Shown in pieces: positions 52,535 to 61,367 of a stretch of DNA of 64,000 bases. Origin of the DNA: Pedobacter ureilyticus (GTDB taxonomy: Bacteria > Bacteroidota > Bacteroidia > Sphingobacteriales > Sphingobacteriaceae). The notes under the pieces are model-generated. The model was given only the letters and a program-made list of their open reading frames with translations, searched no databases and was not told where the DNA came from. The position numbers and the translations under genes were made by a program. Position 1 is the stretch's first letter. The number at the start of each line of letters is the position of its first letter. The stretch is taken from the NCBI RefSeq assembly GCF_005925345.1, contig NZ_SSHJ01000007.1:66479-130478 (forward strand), in the 5' to 3' direction.

Positions 52535-52909
52535 TTAACCTAATTGTGGTGGTTGCCAGATCTCTAAAGGAGTAGAAACTACCTTATCAGGACGGGCATT
52601 TGGATAGGCCACTTGTAAAAAAATGACAACATTGGTAGGAAACATTGTCCGATAAAGAAAGGTAGGGACATTGCAACAAGTGCAGACACAAAACGGAGAA
52701 CAAGCGTCTCCTTTAGTGTTTTTATGATTTTCAGAAGAAGAATGATTGAAAGTTGTAATATCTGAACGGGTTTTATTGTGTCTTATAGCAGCATCTGCAC
52801 AGGGAGCAAAGCTCAATGCGATAACTATCGTACAAATAAATAAGCTCCAAAATCTCACTTTCTTACTTTTGAATTTGTCAAAAGTAGGAAAAATATTAAT
52901 TCCAAACAA
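52535..52909 (-). CDS. DUF6660-like secreted Cys-rich protein
   Basis: This 124-aa protein has a signal peptide (FWSLFICTIVIALSFAPCADA region), a CSPFCVCTCCNVP Cys cluster and the tail LEIWQPPQLG. It is the best match here to DUF6660. It is the upstream neighbour of the CzcA fusion, same strand, 90 bases before that start, and probably first gene of the czc operon. Periplasmic metal binding or sensing is plausible. Confidence 0.8.
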   Translation of the reverse strand: MFGINIFPTFDKFKSKKVRFWSLFICTIVIALSFAPCADAAIRHNKTRSDITTFNHSSSENHKNTKGDACSPFCVCTCCNVPTFLYRTMFPTNVVIFLQVAYPNARPDKVVSTPLEIWQPPQLG

Positions 52910-53012
52910 TTAATTTTAATCGAGTTATTTACTGGCTTCATTTTAAACTGCCTTTGCTTAAAACAATTTGCGAACCTCGCTGTTTAATATGGAAACTGTT
53001 CAAAGGTCTGGC

Positions 53013-53393
53013 ATGAAAAATATTACAGCTTTTTTTCTTATTGCTTTTTCTCTCCTGACACTCACTCAGAGCCAGACCAATATTCCAGAAGATTTCAATT
53101 TTAAAACATTGTCCTCCCAGGGATCGAAAAGTGATAGTTCATCACTTAATAATTTCTCAGAATCCGACAGATGTATGGAATGTGAACTGCTTCGAATTGA
53201 TAATTTGGTAGCTCAAGAAATTCTTTACAGTGAATTTAGCGCACACAAGATATTTCCTTTACTAAATTCCACAATGCCTATTTTAGATGACCATTCTATT
53301 ATAGCAAGAAAATCTGTTCAAATTTTTCCAATAGATGAGATAAATGGCTATTCGATGCCGTTATTCATCCTACAACAAGCCTTTCTGATTTAG
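53013..53393 (+). CDS. small secreted protein of unknown function
   Basis: The ATG at 53013 gives a clean signal peptide (MKNITAFFLIAFSLLTLTQS) with AAAGG upstream; the frame also allows an ATG at 52989. The mature part has one CMEC motif, then a pattern VAQEILYSEFSAHKIFPLLN. No family is recognised. It is divergent from the DUF6660-like gene and may share its control region. Confidence 0.55.
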   Translation: MKNITAFFLIAFSLLTLTQSQTNIPEDFNFKTLSSQGSKSDSSSLNNFSESDRCMECELLRIDNLVAQEILYSEFSAHKIFPLLNSTMPILDDHSIIARKSVQIFPIDEINGYSMPLFILQQAFLI

Positions 53394-53524
53394 AATTAAA
53401 CAGAACTTAGTCATCATAATGGTTATTTCTTATAAGAAGTACCTAGATGCTGCCATTTGTTCTCAAAATACTGCGGAATGCTCCGCGGCAATAATCAAAT
53501 ATTTATTCACTTTAATTTAATGTT

Positions 53525-53725
53525 ATGAACACAGAAGATTCAAAAAAAGAGCAACACAAACACCAGGAACATCATGACCACCAGGAGCACCACCCCCATA
53601 AAGAACATCACGAAGGGCCAGAGCATGCCAATGAGATGGAGCACCATAAAGAAAAAGAGCACCATCCTGAAACAGAACATCATGATGAGACAGAACATCA
53701 TGATAAGAACATGAAAAAAAGCTAA
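53525..53725 (+). CDS. 66-aa His/Glu-rich cytoplasmic metal-buffer-like peptide
   Basis: About 19 of 66 residues are His, in repeated EHH/HHPE units (for example QEHHDHQEHHPHKEHHEG and EHHPETEHHDETEHHD), with many Glu and Lys and no hydrophobic segment or signal peptide. Such peptides bind Ni, Zn or Co, as in Hpn-like proteins of other bacteria, though no homology is claimed. It starts 186 bases before the Nramp-like gene and is separated from it by a hairpin, so it can be made in excess. Confidence 0.75.
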   Translation: MNTEDSKKEQHKHQEHHDHQEHHPHKEHHEGPEHANEMEHHKEKEHHPETEHHDETEHHDKNMKKS

Positions 53726-53748
53726 TTAAAAAAGCGAATGGGGACTGG

Positions 53749-53782
53749 AAGCTGTGTCGGATAAAATGACACAGCTTTTTTA
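53749..53782 (+). terminator. rho-independent terminator after the His-rich peptide
   Basis: A 10-bp stem (AAGCTGTGTC/GACACAGCTT) with a 9-nt loop is followed by TTTTT. Some readthrough to the Nramp-like gene is possible. Confidence 0.85.
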
Positions 53783-53911
53783 CTAGGCGTTCTATCCAAA
53801 TATCTAAATTTTTTAAATTAAAAAATCTAGCAAGTCTATATTGCAAATAACTGTGAGCAATTTTTCTGTACAGCATTTTCCAGATTTTTTTATTGTTTCC
53901 AATATCACTGT

Positions 53912-55258
53912 ATGAATAAATCAACCAATTTTTGGACAAGAGCCAAAAAATTCTTTAAAGTACTAGGACCAGGACTTATTACCGGGGCAAGTGATGATGA
54001 TCCTTCTGGAATTGCTACCTATTCGCAGGCTGGCGCCCAATTTGGCCTTTCTACCCTGTGGACAGCTCTAATAACCTTTCCACTGATGGCTGCCATCCAA
54101 GGAATGTGTGCCAGAATTGGATTAGTGACATCACAGGGTCTTACCAGTACGCTAAAACAGCACTATCCAAGACTTGTACTTTACCTAATGATCGTATTTT
54201 CCTTTCCAGCAATCATACTGAATATCGGGGCAGATATTGCTGGTATGGGAGCTGTAGCTAATTTGGTCTTCCCGAAAATTCATGCGGTCTATTTTACGGT
54301 TGCCTTCACAGCCCTGCTGATTTTATTCATTGTTTATCTGCCGTACAAAAAGATCGTGGCGATACTTAAATATTTGACTTTGGCTGTTCTGCTGTACATT
54401 TTAGTCCCATTTTTCACAAAGCCAGATTGGGGATTGGTACTTAAAAGGACATTTGTTCCTACACTTAGGCTTGATAAGGACTTTATCGGTATTCTCGTTG
54501 CCATATTGGGGACGACTATATCCCCTTATCTTTTTTTCTGGCAGGCCACCATGGAGGCAGAGGATATCCAGGCAGTTAGTCGGCAGGTTATGGTTAATAA
54601 AAGAATTCTTTTGTGCGAAACCGAATCCAAGGAAGCTGCCAAGGAAGAGGCCCGAAAGCGATGGCAAAGGCTAATCAGCGTGTTTCTCAAAAAAGTTACC
54701 GCTGATGTGAACATTGGTATGCTGCTCTCTAATATGGTGATGTTCTTTATCATTTTGGCTACCGGCACAGCTCTTTTTGCGAACGGAGGTCAGAAAATTG
54801 AGACTGTGGAGCAGGCAGCCAAAGCACTTGAGCCGGTAGCGGGGAGCGCATCCTACTGGCTTTTCAGTATTGGCGTGATTGGAACAGGCTTCCTTGCAAT
54901 CCCTGTTCTTTGCGGTTCCCTTTCTTATATTTTCTCTGAAACATTTGGCTGGCAGGGTAGCTTGGATAAACAATTTCATCAAGCAAAACCATTTTACGGC
55001 GTAATCATCGTTTCTCTCATTATTGGGCTATTAATCAATTATATAGGGATCAGTCCGATTCAAGCACTTCTTTATACAGCTATACTATACGGGGTAACGT
55101 CCCCTATAATTATCGCCGTTATCTTGCACATCGGGAACAACAAGAAGATCATGGGAGATCATACCAACGGCACTGTTTCCAATATTTTAGGAGCACTAAC
55201 ATTCTTCTTAATGACTGCATCTGCCATTTTTCTGATCTATTTACAGTTTGAATCCTAA
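53912..55258 (+). CDS. Nramp-related divalent cation transporter with altered metal motifs
   Basis: This 448-aa protein has 11 membrane helices. Helix 1 reads GASDDDPSGIATYSQAGAQF where canonical Nramp has DPGN, and helix 6 reads ILGTTISPYLFFWQATMEAE where canonical Nramp has MPH. The metal-selecting Met is thus missing and helix 1 is shifted to DPSG. This subclass is widespread and usually annotated only as divalent metal transporter; loss of the Met also marks the Mg-type and Al-type relatives. Substrate therefore uncertain. It is followed by the arsenic permease. Confidence 0.88.
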   Translation: MNKSTNFWTRAKKFFKVLGPGLITGASDDDPSGIATYSQAGAQFGLSTLWTALITFPLMAAIQGMCARIGLVTSQGLTSTLKQHYPRLVLYLMIVFSFPAIILNIGADIAGMGAVANLVFPKIHAVYFTVAFTALLILFIVYLPYKKIVAILKYLTLAVLLYILVPFFTKPDWGLVLKRTFVPTLRLDKDFIGILVAILGTTISPYLFFWQATMEAEDIQAVSRQVMVNKRILLCETESKEAAKEEARKRWQRLISVFLKKVTADVNIGMLLSNMVMFFIILATGTALFANGGQKIETVEQAAKALEPVAGSASYWLFSIGVIGTGFLAIPVLCGSLSYIFSETFGWQGSLDKQFHQAKPFYGVIIVSLIIGLLINYIGISPIQALLYTAILYGVTSPIIIAVILHIGNNKKIMGDHTNGTVSNILGALTFFLMTASAIFLIYLQFES

Positions 55259-55304
55259 GGAATACCTATTCTTTTTAAGATATTTAGACGTAAATGCATA
55301 AAAT

Positions 55305-56282
55305 ATGATCAACAGAGAAAAATTAGAAGAACAACAGATTTGGATTTATGTGGTTACATTATTTATTGCTGCAGTAGTGGGATTACTGTGGGAAAAAGTG
55401 GATTTATTCGCCTCATTTATTGAGCCGGTCATTGGTATACTTCTCTATAGTATGTTTTGTCAAATCCCATTTTTCAATCTTAAAAAAGTATTTCGGAACA
55501 AGGCTTTTTTCAAAGCACTATTAGTTGGAAATTTCATTATTATTCCAATAATCGTATGGATACTTTCCACAATCTTTTTAGCTGATTCTGTCGTTATGCT
55601 TGGTTTCTTTCTGGTCTTACTTACCCCCTGTATAGACTATGTAATTGTTTTTACACACTTGGGAAAGGGAGATTCACAAGCTATGTTAGGGGCTACACCA
55701 ATACTTTTTATTTTGCAGATGTTGCTTTTGCCACTTTATTTATGGTGGTTTATTAGCAAGAATTCACTTTCCATTATAGAAGTATCACCTTTTATACAGA
55801 CGTTCGTTTATTTGATAGTTGTGCCGTTTATTCTGGCATTGATAACGCAAGTGCGTTCAAGACGAACATCACCGGGAAGATCATTACTTGATTTTTTAGG
55901 TTGGCTTCCGGTACCATTTATGGCACTGACATTATTTGTTGTTATCACTTCGCAAATGACAGTACTAGTGGCCAATCCATCTCCAATATTAACGGTTTTG
56001 CCTTTATATTTGATTTTTCACTTAATCGCTCCATTTGCTGGAAAATTGGCTTCAACCATTTTCCATTTAAAATCCATAACCTCTATCACTGTCTCATTTT
56101 CAACCAGTACCAGAAATTCACTTGTTGTATTACCTTTGGCTCTAGCTCTTCCTGCACCAAACAACCATATCGTTGCCGCTGTAATTGTTACCCAAACACT
56201 TGTAGAACTTGTAGCAGAATTAATTTATATCAAAGCTATTCCATTTTGGATTCAGAAAAGAATATCAGGAAACATAGAATAA
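55305..56282 (+). CDS. arsenic resistance permease (BASS/ACR3-like superfamily)
   Basis: This 325-aa protein has ten helices. VGILLYSMFCQIPFFNLKKV, then LLTPCIDYVIVFTHLGKGDS (with AMLGATPI) and SFSTSTRNSLVVLPLALALP near the end match the arsenic resistance proteins related to the bile-acid/sodium symporter fold, distinct from the ACR3 at 26238. It may export arsenite or an organic arsenical. It is 46 bases after the Nramp-like gene, same strand. Confidence 0.85.
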   Translation: MINREKLEEQQIWIYVVTLFIAAVVGLLWEKVDLFASFIEPVIGILLYSMFCQIPFFNLKKVFRNKAFFKALLVGNFIIIPIIVWILSTIFLADSVVMLGFFLVLLTPCIDYVIVFTHLGKGDSQAMLGATPILFILQMLLLPLYLWWFISKNSLSIIEVSPFIQTFVYLIVVPFILALITQVRSRRTSPGRSLLDFLGWLPVPFMALTLFVVITSQMTVLVANPSPILTVLPLYLIFHLIAPFAGKLASTIFHLKSITSITVSFSTSTRNSLVVLPLALALPAPNNHIVAAVIVTQTLVELVAELIYIKAIPFWIQKRISGNIE

Positions 56283-56313
56283 CAAACTTAAATGTGTTTG
56301 GTGCATTAAATAA

Positions 56314-56349
56314 AAGAGGCTGACCATTTTATCAATGATACAGCCTCTT
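56314..56349. terminator. bidirectional hairpin between metal island and conjugation genes
   Basis: A 9-bp stem (AAGAGGCTG/CAGCCTCTT) separates the convergent permease and conjugation genes, with an A-rich left and T-containing right flank. Confidence 0.7.
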
Positions 56350-56368
56350 CAGTTAATTTGTTTATTTG

Positions 56369-57025
56369 TTATCTGGTTCTGTTCCTAGAACTATTATTCT
56401 CATTTCTTACTTCCGCTGGAGCATTTGTCTTTTGTATATCTGCAACAGCAGGCCTAACATATTGCTCATTGGAAAGTCCTGCCATTTTAAATATGCTTTC
56501 CGGAATATTGGTGTTAAGTATCTTGACCCCATCTTTAAGCTCGCCGATTATGCTGTTGGTTATGGAATTTGATATAATTTCAGGACCACGCGGGTGTTTT
56601 AATACACTTGGCAACGGAACACTAAAGGTCTGTACTATCCATGAAAAATCGTTGGGTTTCCCGAAAACAATACCTTTTTCCATGTCTTTAAGTACTTTCT
56701 TTTCGACTTTTTCGAGTTCTTTTTTTTGTAAATGAGCTTCTAAAAGGTCATCGATATAGTTTTCCAAATTCATTTTAATTGAAAAGCCTTCTGAATATTC
56801 GTCCTTAGGATAATGCTTATCAGGCAAAGACTTACAATAGTCTTCTGCCTGTTTAATTAGGCCCCGCACTTCCTTACTCTCTGCAAGGTATGAGGTCGAA
56901 CCGCCTTGTCCATCATTTTTAACGTATGCAGCCTTTTTGCCATCGATATATAAATTGGCAGTAAAGGCATTTGTTTCTTCACTTAATGATGGGGAATGTT
57001 TGATGTTTTTTAGTTCAATATTCAT
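56369..57025 (-). CDS. conserved conjugative-element protein of unknown function
   Basis: The frame opens at 57094, but the conserved start MNIELKNIKHSPSLSEETNA is at the ATG at 57023-57025 (218 aa). It contains KAAYVKNDGQGGSTSYLAES and a coiled-coil-like middle (HLQKKELEKVEKKVLKDM). I recall near-identical proteins in Bacteroidota conjugative elements. A scrap of a relative of its C-terminal part (LNTNIPESIFKMAGL) is found at 18506. The end is Asn/Arg-rich. Function unknown. Confidence 0.8.
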   Translation of the reverse strand: MNIELKNIKHSPSLSEETNAFTANLYIDGKKAAYVKNDGQGGSTSYLAESKEVRGLIKQAEDYCKSLPDKHYPKDEYSEGFSIKMNLENYIDDLLEAHLQKKELEKVEKKVLKDMEKGIVFGKPNDFSWIVQTFSVPLPSVLKHPRGPEIISNSITNSIIGELKDGVKILNTNIPESIFKMAGLSNEQYVRPAVADIQKTNAPAEVRNENNSSRNRTR

Positions 57026-57138
57026 AATTCTTAGGATTAATTGAGTTATTGATAGGAAAAATCGAGAGCTAAGATTTTGTACATAGCAAAGCACCCTGGT
57101 CCGTAGGTACCAGGGTGCTAGTTTGTAATCTTAGATTG

Positions 57139-57765
57139 TTATCGGTTATTTATAAAAAAGTCATAGAATGAGTTAAAATCACCTTTTGGCTTATGCGTAC
57201 GAATACCGCTTCGTATGCCTACAGTTTTTTCAAAACGGTTTAGTGAAAATGCTTCAACTGGTATTACGAACTTATTTATGTGATGGTTAATATGTATGAG
57301 CTCACCATCGGCAATAAAAGTCGCATCTGTTCCCTTTAGCCAAAGTGCTACCTTACAATCTGTTACCCGGCCAGTAATTCCAGCATCAAAAAGGGTATGA
57401 ACCTTCGCATTAGAAAATTGATGCTTCAATAAACTGATCTGGGAATTAGAGGCTATTAGTCCCAAAGCGGCGAATGCAACATTATCTGAAATCTTTAGCC
57501 AGGATGGGAAACGCTGGCAAAAGCAAAGAATATCCGCAGCGGAATGGCTAAGAAACAAATGCCTTATTTGAACTGGGAACCCATCATAGGCTAACCAAAC
57601 TCCTGTTGAAGACGGAACCAGAAGCAAGTCTGCCGACCAGCATTCCCTTTGAACATTTTCCTTACCTTCCTGAAATGAAAACAGAAAATCCCCATTCCTG
57701 ATAGTTAAATGCTTTTGGAAAAAGCTAAGAACGGAGTTTGAAAGTAATGTTGCTGGAGAATACAT
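57139..57765 (-). CDS. conjugative-element protein of unknown function
   Basis: This 208-aa protein has no signal peptide. It has a GVWLAYDGFPVQIRHLFLSH region, then HSAADILCFCQRFPSWL, which somewhat recalls a toprim-like strand and helix order, but catalytic Asp pairs are not clear. Its stop-to-start distance to the DUF4099 gene is 0 bases, so it is in that operon. No function is assigned. Confidence 0.65.
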   Translation of the reverse strand: MYSPATLLSNSVLSFFQKHLTIRNGDFLFSFQEGKENVQRECWSADLLLVPSSTGVWLAYDGFPVQIRHLFLSHSAADILCFCQRFPSWLKISDNVAFAALGLIASNSQISLLKHQFSNAKVHTLFDAGITGRVTDCKVALWLKGTDATFIADGELIHINHHINKFVIPVEAFSLNRFEKTVGIRSGIRTHKPKGDFNSFYDFFINNR

Positions 57766-58566
57766 TTAGCGCGATCCGCTACGGCCATATCCTCGGCTAT
57801 GTTGAGAGTTTATAGAATGGTCTATTTGATCTGCTACCGTTAACTCTTGTTCACTTTTAGGTTTTCCAACCATCATATCCGCAAGTGCCTGGTTGTAGCC
57901 TTTGGTATAACCTTCTTTTTGGAGATCTCCACTAGAAGCAAGGTGGCGTAGGCCCCGCATTACCAAATAGGAAAGTCCACCGTCCAAAAGTACCGAAAAG
58001 ATCAGCCTTTTGGCATCAGACTTAACGCCTTTGCTGTCGGCAGCACTGTGACGGAGACGTGTGCCATCCTCTAGTTCAATAACCTCCCCATCTTGAAAAG
58101 CCCTTTTCTGGTTTTCGTTGAGCATTTCTCCGTTCACTTTAATAGGCACTTCCACCTGATAAGGATAATAGGAAATAAACTCCTTGGTCTGCTCATCATA
58201 CTCGATTATAATTTTGCGTTCAATACCTTCATCAATGGTTTTGCTAATGGCTTCCAGTTTACCTGTCAATAATTGTTTAGTTTCTTTCTCGTTTAGCAGC
58301 GGGTGTGGCTGTACCTCATTGTAAATGGGGTGTATTTTTAAGGCTACCTTGCCGTCCTCTTCGCGTAATAGAGACAGCTTCGCATCAAGCTGGCGCATTT
58401 TAAACCCGTCCATTTCGAGATTGTAGAAGCTGCGCAGTTCAGTTCTCCTGCCAGCCAACAGTGCAACAACATCGCCATCCTGCAATGCCAATACGCCATC
58501 TTTGTAGAGGCCCAGTTTTTCCAGTTCCCCGATTGGGAGTTCTTTCTCCTTGATTGGTGTTTCCAT
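57766..58566 (-). CDS. DUF4099/DUF3945-family protein of conjugative elements
   Basis: The start KELPIGELEKLGLYKDGVLA with LLAGRRTELRSFYN is the DUF4099 pattern, and the later EVPIKVNGEMLNENQKRAFQ with LEDGTRL is of the DUF3945 type. The 266-aa protein lacks a signal peptide. Such proteins are encoded between ardC-like and tra genes. Function unknown, perhaps single-strand DNA or replication-related. Confidence 0.82.
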   Translation of the reverse strand: METPIKEKELPIGELEKLGLYKDGVLALQDGDVVALLAGRRTELRSFYNLEMDGFKMRQLDAKLSLLREEDGKVALKIHPIYNEVQPHPLLNEKETKQLLTGKLEAISKTIDEGIERKIIIEYDEQTKEFISYYPYQVEVPIKVNGEMLNENQKRAFQDGEVIELEDGTRLRHSAADSKGVKSDAKRLIFSVLLDGGLSYLVMRGLRHLASSGDLQKEGYTKGYNQALADMMVGKPKSEQELTVADQIDHSINSQHSRGYGRSGSR

Positions 58567-58593
58567 AATAAAATTGTTAGTAGTTCTTGATTA

Positions 58594-59820
58594 TCACCGT
58601 CTCGATACATGAGAGGCTATTGTTTCAGTTTGTTGGTAGAAAGGCAAGGCTGTTTGCTTGGAAAGATCCATTTCCTTTTTAGGATTTTGTTTAGCCTGTA
58701 AAAGCGAGCTGTAAAGGTTATCATTCCGGGAAAGAATAAAATTGTTTCCTGTCTCCAAATCTTCCATCCGTAGCCGGCCTTGCTTCAAATGTCCCTGAAC
58801 CTTGAAAACCGTATTATTATACTCGATCTTATCGCCAATGGTAAGGTATTCTGAAACAGGACGATCTTTGGCTGATATGGTTGTCTGTTCAGGCTGTATA
58901 TCCGTGCTTAGTTCTCTTTTCTGCTCCAATCCTGTTAGGAAGTTGAATATTTTTTCGGCATCGGCTGCCGCAGCGTGTATTTCAAACGGCGTATCCTGTA
59001 ACAGTTTGATCCAACTGCCTACATAAGCAGCATGTTGCTCGGGATCATGGCCGATATTCAATTCCTGTCCAATCAATAGTGAAGCAATTTCTGCACGCAA
59101 TTCTTCCCTTGCATAATCCTCTGTACCAAACGCATTCATAATGCTGCGATCAAGTCTGTCTTTATGGCCTGTCCAATGGCCCAGCTCATGTAGCGCAGTC
59201 GCGTAATACTTATCAGGTGCATCAAATTGCTCTTTTAAGGGCAGCGTAATTTTATCCTCCAAAATATCGTAATAGGCATCGTCACCAGCCTTATTAAGAA
59301 TTTCAGCAGCTGATGCGGCAATAAGTTTTTCTGCCCTTTCTATCGGATCCCAACCCAATTCTGCTAATGTTTTTTTTTTGAGTTCGGGAATGCCGTCAAT
59401 TTGGCTAGCATTGAATACCCAGGCTGTTGTAACGATAGGTCTATCAAGCTTTACAAAAATTTTGACGGGCTTCCCTTCCTCATTCAGTACAGGCTTACCA
59501 CTTTCGTCCCTTTTAGCTATAAGTTCTGTAGCTTTAATAAATTGGATAAGGGAAGCCTTTTCACCCTTTTTAACCTTCCAGTCATTGGCCGCAGCCTGTT
59601 TAAAAGTCATCCATCTGGGATCTTCATAATCCTTTAGTAACAGGGAAAAAATGTTGATACCTTTATAGCGGTTGCCTGTAACAGCATTATATGGCAGTTC
59701 AAAAGTTGGTAAGTTGTCGGTACCCCAAGGTTTTTGCAAGGGTGAAGTGCCTGCCTTAAGCTGTTCAATGAGTTTTTCAGCTACCTGTACATGCAGGGCC
59801 TTTATTTTATCATTCGCCAT
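58594..59820 (-). CDS. ardC: ArdC-family antirestriction protein (ssDNA-binding zincin)
   Basis: The frame opens at 59868, but the ATG at 59818-59820 gives MANDKIKALHVQVAEKLIEQ, the usual ArdC start (408 aa). The N-domain with FELPYNAVTGNRYKGINIFS and MTFKQAAANDWKVKKGEKAS is the ssDNA-binding part. The C-domain has HELGHWTGHKDRLDR, a zincin HExxH-like site written HELGH. ArdC coats incoming DNA and counters restriction. It overlaps the small acidic gene upstream by 11 bases. Confidence 0.93.
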   Translation of the reverse strand: MANDKIKALHVQVAEKLIEQLKAGTSPLQKPWGTDNLPTFELPYNAVTGNRYKGINIFSLLLKDYEDPRWMTFKQAAANDWKVKKGEKASLIQFIKATELIAKRDESGKPVLNEEGKPVKIFVKLDRPIVTTAWVFNASQIDGIPELKKKTLAELGWDPIERAEKLIAASAAEILNKAGDDAYYDILEDKITLPLKEQFDAPDKYYATALHELGHWTGHKDRLDRSIMNAFGTEDYAREELRAEIASLLIGQELNIGHDPEQHAAYVGSWIKLLQDTPFEIHAAAADAEKIFNFLTGLEQKRELSTDIQPEQTTISAKDRPVSEYLTIGDKIEYNNTVFKVQGHLKQGRLRMEDLETGNNFILSRNDNLYSSLLQAKQNPKKEMDLSKQTALPFYQQTETIASHVSRR

Positions 59821-59971
59821 CGTCTTCCTCCTCCTGCAGGTCCTCGTCTTCTGGCAAAATGTCGGCATAATCTACGCCGTAAATGGCCGCCTCTGCGGGG
59901 GTAAGGCCAATAGCCTGTCCAGCGGCAAGCGTATTTAGCTTGTCTTCTAGTGATCTTGAATTTGGTTCCAT
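59810..59971 (-). CDS. 53-aa acidic conjugative-element protein overlapping ardC
   Basis: The ATG at 59969-59971 opens MEPNSRSLEDKLNTLAAGQA and continues IGLTPAEAAIYGVDYAD to an acidic tail with EDEDLQEEEDD, ending at TGA 59810-59812. It overlaps the ardC start and lies 2 bases after the M23 peptidase gene, so it fits between them without gaps. The overlap implies coupled translation. No family known. Confidence 0.75.
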   Translation of the reverse strand: MEPNSRSLEDKLNTLAAGQAIGLTPAEAAIYGVDYADILPEDEDLQEEEDDGE

Positions 59972-59973
59972 AA

Positions 59974-60483
59974 TTATTGTTTAGTGATTGACGGCATCTG
60001 TTCAGGCAGAGCCATCTGCCATAAAAAAAGCAGCGGGTTAATAGGGTTATTTCTGAACTTGACGCTGAAATGCAGGTGCTCACCAGTAACCCTTCCGGTA
60101 GTCCCTGTAATTGCAATTGGTTGTTTAGCATCAACGGTATCACCTCTACAAACCAGGATATATGAAAGATGCCCGTAAATACTTTGGAAATCTCCATGCC
60201 CAATCCGCACGTATTTGCCCAGAATTGGATTATAGCCCGTTTCGGTTACTATTCCGGCCAAAACACTTAGAACAGGGTCGCATCTGGCGGCCAGATCAAT
60301 CCCTTTGTGAAAATCATGTTGTTTAGTTACCGGATGGATGCGGTAACCATAGCCAGAAGTAATCTTTAAATTTTCTAGGGGTAAACTCCAACGATACGTG
60401 TTAGTATCCTGGGCATTTATTATTATAGGATTAGTTATAAAAAACAGGGTAAATATCCACCATACCAGCAGTTTGCGTATCAT
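59974..60483 (-). CDS. M23-family peptidoglycan endopeptidase of the conjugation system
   Basis: This 169-aa protein has a signal peptide (to about residue 24), SGYGYRIHPVTKQHDFHKGI with HKGIDLA and later GHLSYI and GEHLHFSV, the zinc ligands of M23 (LytM-type). It cleaves peptidoglycan crosslinks and may open the wall for the transfer channel. It overlaps the upstream gene by 4 bases. Confidence 0.92.
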   Translation of the reverse strand: MIRKLLVWWIFTLFFITNPIIINAQDTNTYRWSLPLENLKITSGYGYRIHPVTKQHDFHKGIDLAARCDPVLSVLAGIVTETGYNPILGKYVRIGHGDFQSIYGHLSYILVCRGDTVDAKQPIAITGTTGRVTGEHLHFSVKFRNNPINPLLFLWQMALPEQMPSITKQ

Positions 60484-60902
60484 CTGCCCCTTGATGATTG
60501 AAGTTCGATATTGTCAGAAAGCCCACGTGAAATGAAATCTTCTAAGGTAACCAGCGAGTTGCCTCCGACATTTTCAAAGGCAATGGCCCAGCGAAGCGCT
60601 TCTTCAATGGCTCCCGGCTGCCCAATATTTTGCAACCTGTAAATATCTAACAGTATCCTTACATCTTTTGGGTCAAGTTCGACCAATTTTTCCCGTATGG
60701 TTGCCAAGATCAATTCTTTTGGTTGCAGGGAAAGCAGGGCATTAGTACTGTAAATCCCAATATTATTGTAGGGAAGTTGGACATGCACTTCATCTTTTTG
60801 CAGATTGATTTGAGTAATTAGACCGACTTGGCCTTGCATACGCATCGGGTCATCGGTTAATAAGGGATGTACCATTACCGATTTATTGATTAGTTCTTCC
60901 AT
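60480..60902 (-). CDS. conjugative-element protein, tandem paralogue B
   Basis: This 140-aa cytoplasmic protein has VHPLLTDDPMRMQGQVGLIT near the start and an SH3-like beta segment, then helices (VRILLDIYRLQNIGQPGAIE). It shares the pattern VHPxLxDDPxxxQGQ(V/I)GxIT with the neighbour upstream, so the two are tandem duplicates. Function unknown. Confidence 0.75.
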   Translation of the reverse strand: MEELINKSVMVHPLLTDDPMRMQGQVGLITQINLQKDEVHVQLPYNNIGIYSTNALLSLQPKELILATIREKLVELDPKDVRILLDIYRLQNIGQPGAIEEALRWAIAFENVGGNSLVTLEDFISRGLSDNIELQSSRGR

Positions 60903-60914
60903 TGTACTAATTAT

Positions 60915-61343
60915 TTAGCGTCCACAGGTGTGAACCTGTTCCTGTTCAAGCTGGTAGTTATTGGTTATGCCAAGCCGTTCTTGCAGGCTGATTTGACTGA
61001 ACTGTCTTGTAGTTTCGTTTGTTAATGACATTTCAAGTGCAGCCCGATGCTCCTGTAGATTTGACGATTGCATTTTCATGCTTATTTCTAAAAGCGTTTT
61101 AAAATCAGGAGTAGACAATTCAGAAACCTTTGAAATTGTATCTCTATAAATTTCATTGGATTTCCTCATGATCAATAATGCGTCACTACTGTAAAGGGCT
61201 TGTTGCCCTTTTTCAAAACTGATGTAAACGTCGTCTCTTTCTAGGTCCGCGTAGGTAATCATTCCAATTTGGCCCTGCCTTCCTACTGGATCATCCAATT
61301 GTGGGTGCACCTGTGCATAGGTGCCCAGAATTTCGTTAGTCAT
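60915..61343 (-). CDS. conjugative-element protein, tandem paralogue A
   Basis: This 142-aa protein has AQVHPQLDDPVGRQGQIGMI with TYADLERDDVYISFEKGQQA and a helical half ending in Gln-rich text. The same fold pattern as the next gene indicates duplication and divergence. It follows the coupling protein gene by 24 bases. Function unknown. Confidence 0.75.
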   Translation of the reverse strand: MTNEILGTYAQVHPQLDDPVGRQGQIGMITYADLERDDVYISFEKGQQALYSSDALLIMRKSNEIYRDTISKVSELSTPDFKTLLEISMKMQSSNLQEHRAALEMSLTNETTRQFSQISLQERLGITNNYQLEQEQVHTCGR

Positions 61344-61367
61344 GAAATTTAAGTTTAAGGGTGAAGA

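Noticed and set aside
59802..60203. 133-codon minus-strand frame over the M23 gene and the 53-aa gene
   Set aside because: Frameshadow covering two better-supported genes that fit without gaps; low-complexity Arg-rich end.
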